From Neocallimastix lanati (nom. inval.) (Eukaryota > Neocallimastigomycota > Neocallimastigomycetes > Neocallimastigales > Neocallimastigaceae): a stretch of 32,500 bases of DNA. This document shows positions 32,310 through 32,500 of this stretch, one piece after another. Location: assembly GCA_016946835.1 (NCBI GenBank), contig JACVTC010000062.1:792501-825000 (forward strand). Reading direction: 5' to 3'. A model generated the notes under the pieces. The model made no database searches, was not told the origin of the DNA, and was given only the letters and a program-made list of their open reading frames with translations. Both the position numbers and the translations under genes were made by a program. The stretch's first letter is position 1, and every line of letters begins with the position of its first letter.

Positions 32310-32500
32310 ATGGATAATTTAATTAAAACAGAAGGAAAGAAAGTCTCTGATAAAAAGAGAACTTCAATTTTTTTAAATATTAATGTAAGTTGTATTGCAA
32401 CTTCTATGCTTGGTACGGCTTTAACTACAGCTTTACCACCAATTATGGAAGATCTTAATATGACTGTTAATACTGCTCAATGGTTAACTAGTGGTTTTAT
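32310..32500 (+). CDS. MFS transporter (DHA2/EmrB-like), copy 5, cut by the window edge
   Basis: From the ATG at 32310 an open frame runs to the window end (63 codons plus 2 bases). It starts MDNLIKTEGKKVSDKKR, then 'SMLGTALTTALPPIMEDL' and 'WLTSGF', the TM1-TM2 signature shared by the other copies. The residue before the QW motif is Ala (NTAQW) rather than the Gly of the other copies (NTGQW). Bases of the segment from EGKK to DLN are almost identical to copy 2 (two differences in about 130), including third positions, and then identity drops abruptly. The rest of the gene lies outside the window, so intactness cannot be judged. Confidence 0.92.
   Translation, partial: MDNLIKTEGKKVSDKKRTSIFLNINVSCIATSMLGTALTTALPPIMEDLNMTVNTAQWLTSGF

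Overview
This window is nuclear DNA of a very AT-rich eukaryote. The best fit is an anaerobic gut fungus (Neocallimastigomycota: the Neocallimastix, Piromyces and Anaeromyces group). The reasons are almost pure A/T intergenic DNA with long homopolymers and microsatellites, intronless genes well separated from each other, a large ankyrin-repeat protein with an asparagine-rich linker, and drug-type transporters that look bacterial. Other AT-rich, Asn-rich lineages such as dictyostelids are not excluded. The assignment is inference from gene style, not from a marker gene.

Left part (1-16 kb). One intact intronless ankyrin-repeat gene lies on the minus strand (1321-4488). Upstream of it are two patches of decayed ankyrin repeats (about 6285-6480 and 7165-7425), then a nearly full-length, heavily frameshifted ankyrin pseudogene (8492-11705) of almost the same length as the intact gene. 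Beyond these, on the plus strand, are a short coding-like relic split by a 148 bp insertion with a 14 bp target-site-like duplication (13037-13330), and a 5'-truncated small heat-shock protein (Hsp20) pseudogene broken at a TA microsatellite (13666-14135).

Right part (16-32.5 kb). A head-to-tail family of 14-TM major facilitator (DHA2, EmrB/LmrB/QacA-like) transporter genes sits on the plus strand: 16340-17875, 20474-22177, 25785-27524, an internally deleted pseudogene at 28977-29708, and a fifth member that runs off the right edge (32310 onward). The membrane cores are well conserved, while the cytosolic C-terminal tails differ completely (short, repetitive acidic, or Glu/Asn-rich). The second and last members are almost identical at the nucleotide level over their first ~130 shared bases. 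This suggests recent duplication or gene conversion. A Ty1/copia reverse-transcriptase relic lies between the second and third copies.

A recurring theme is short insertions (about 58-148 bp) that carry a homopolymer A/T tract at one end and sit between direct repeats of 10-17 bp: 13161-13308, 23060-23117, 24011-24088 and 29488-29553. Three of the four have the polarity expected for target-primed retro-insertion of a polyadenylated RNA fragment. The rest of the intergenic DNA is low-complexity sequence, including TATAA arrays, three large ATTATTT-type heptamer arrays, and 42 bp and 20 bp minisatellites. No tRNA, rRNA, CRISPR array or bacterial regulatory element was seen. The window shows gene-family birth and death (ankyrin, DHA2, Hsp20); no clearly new multi-gene system is evident.
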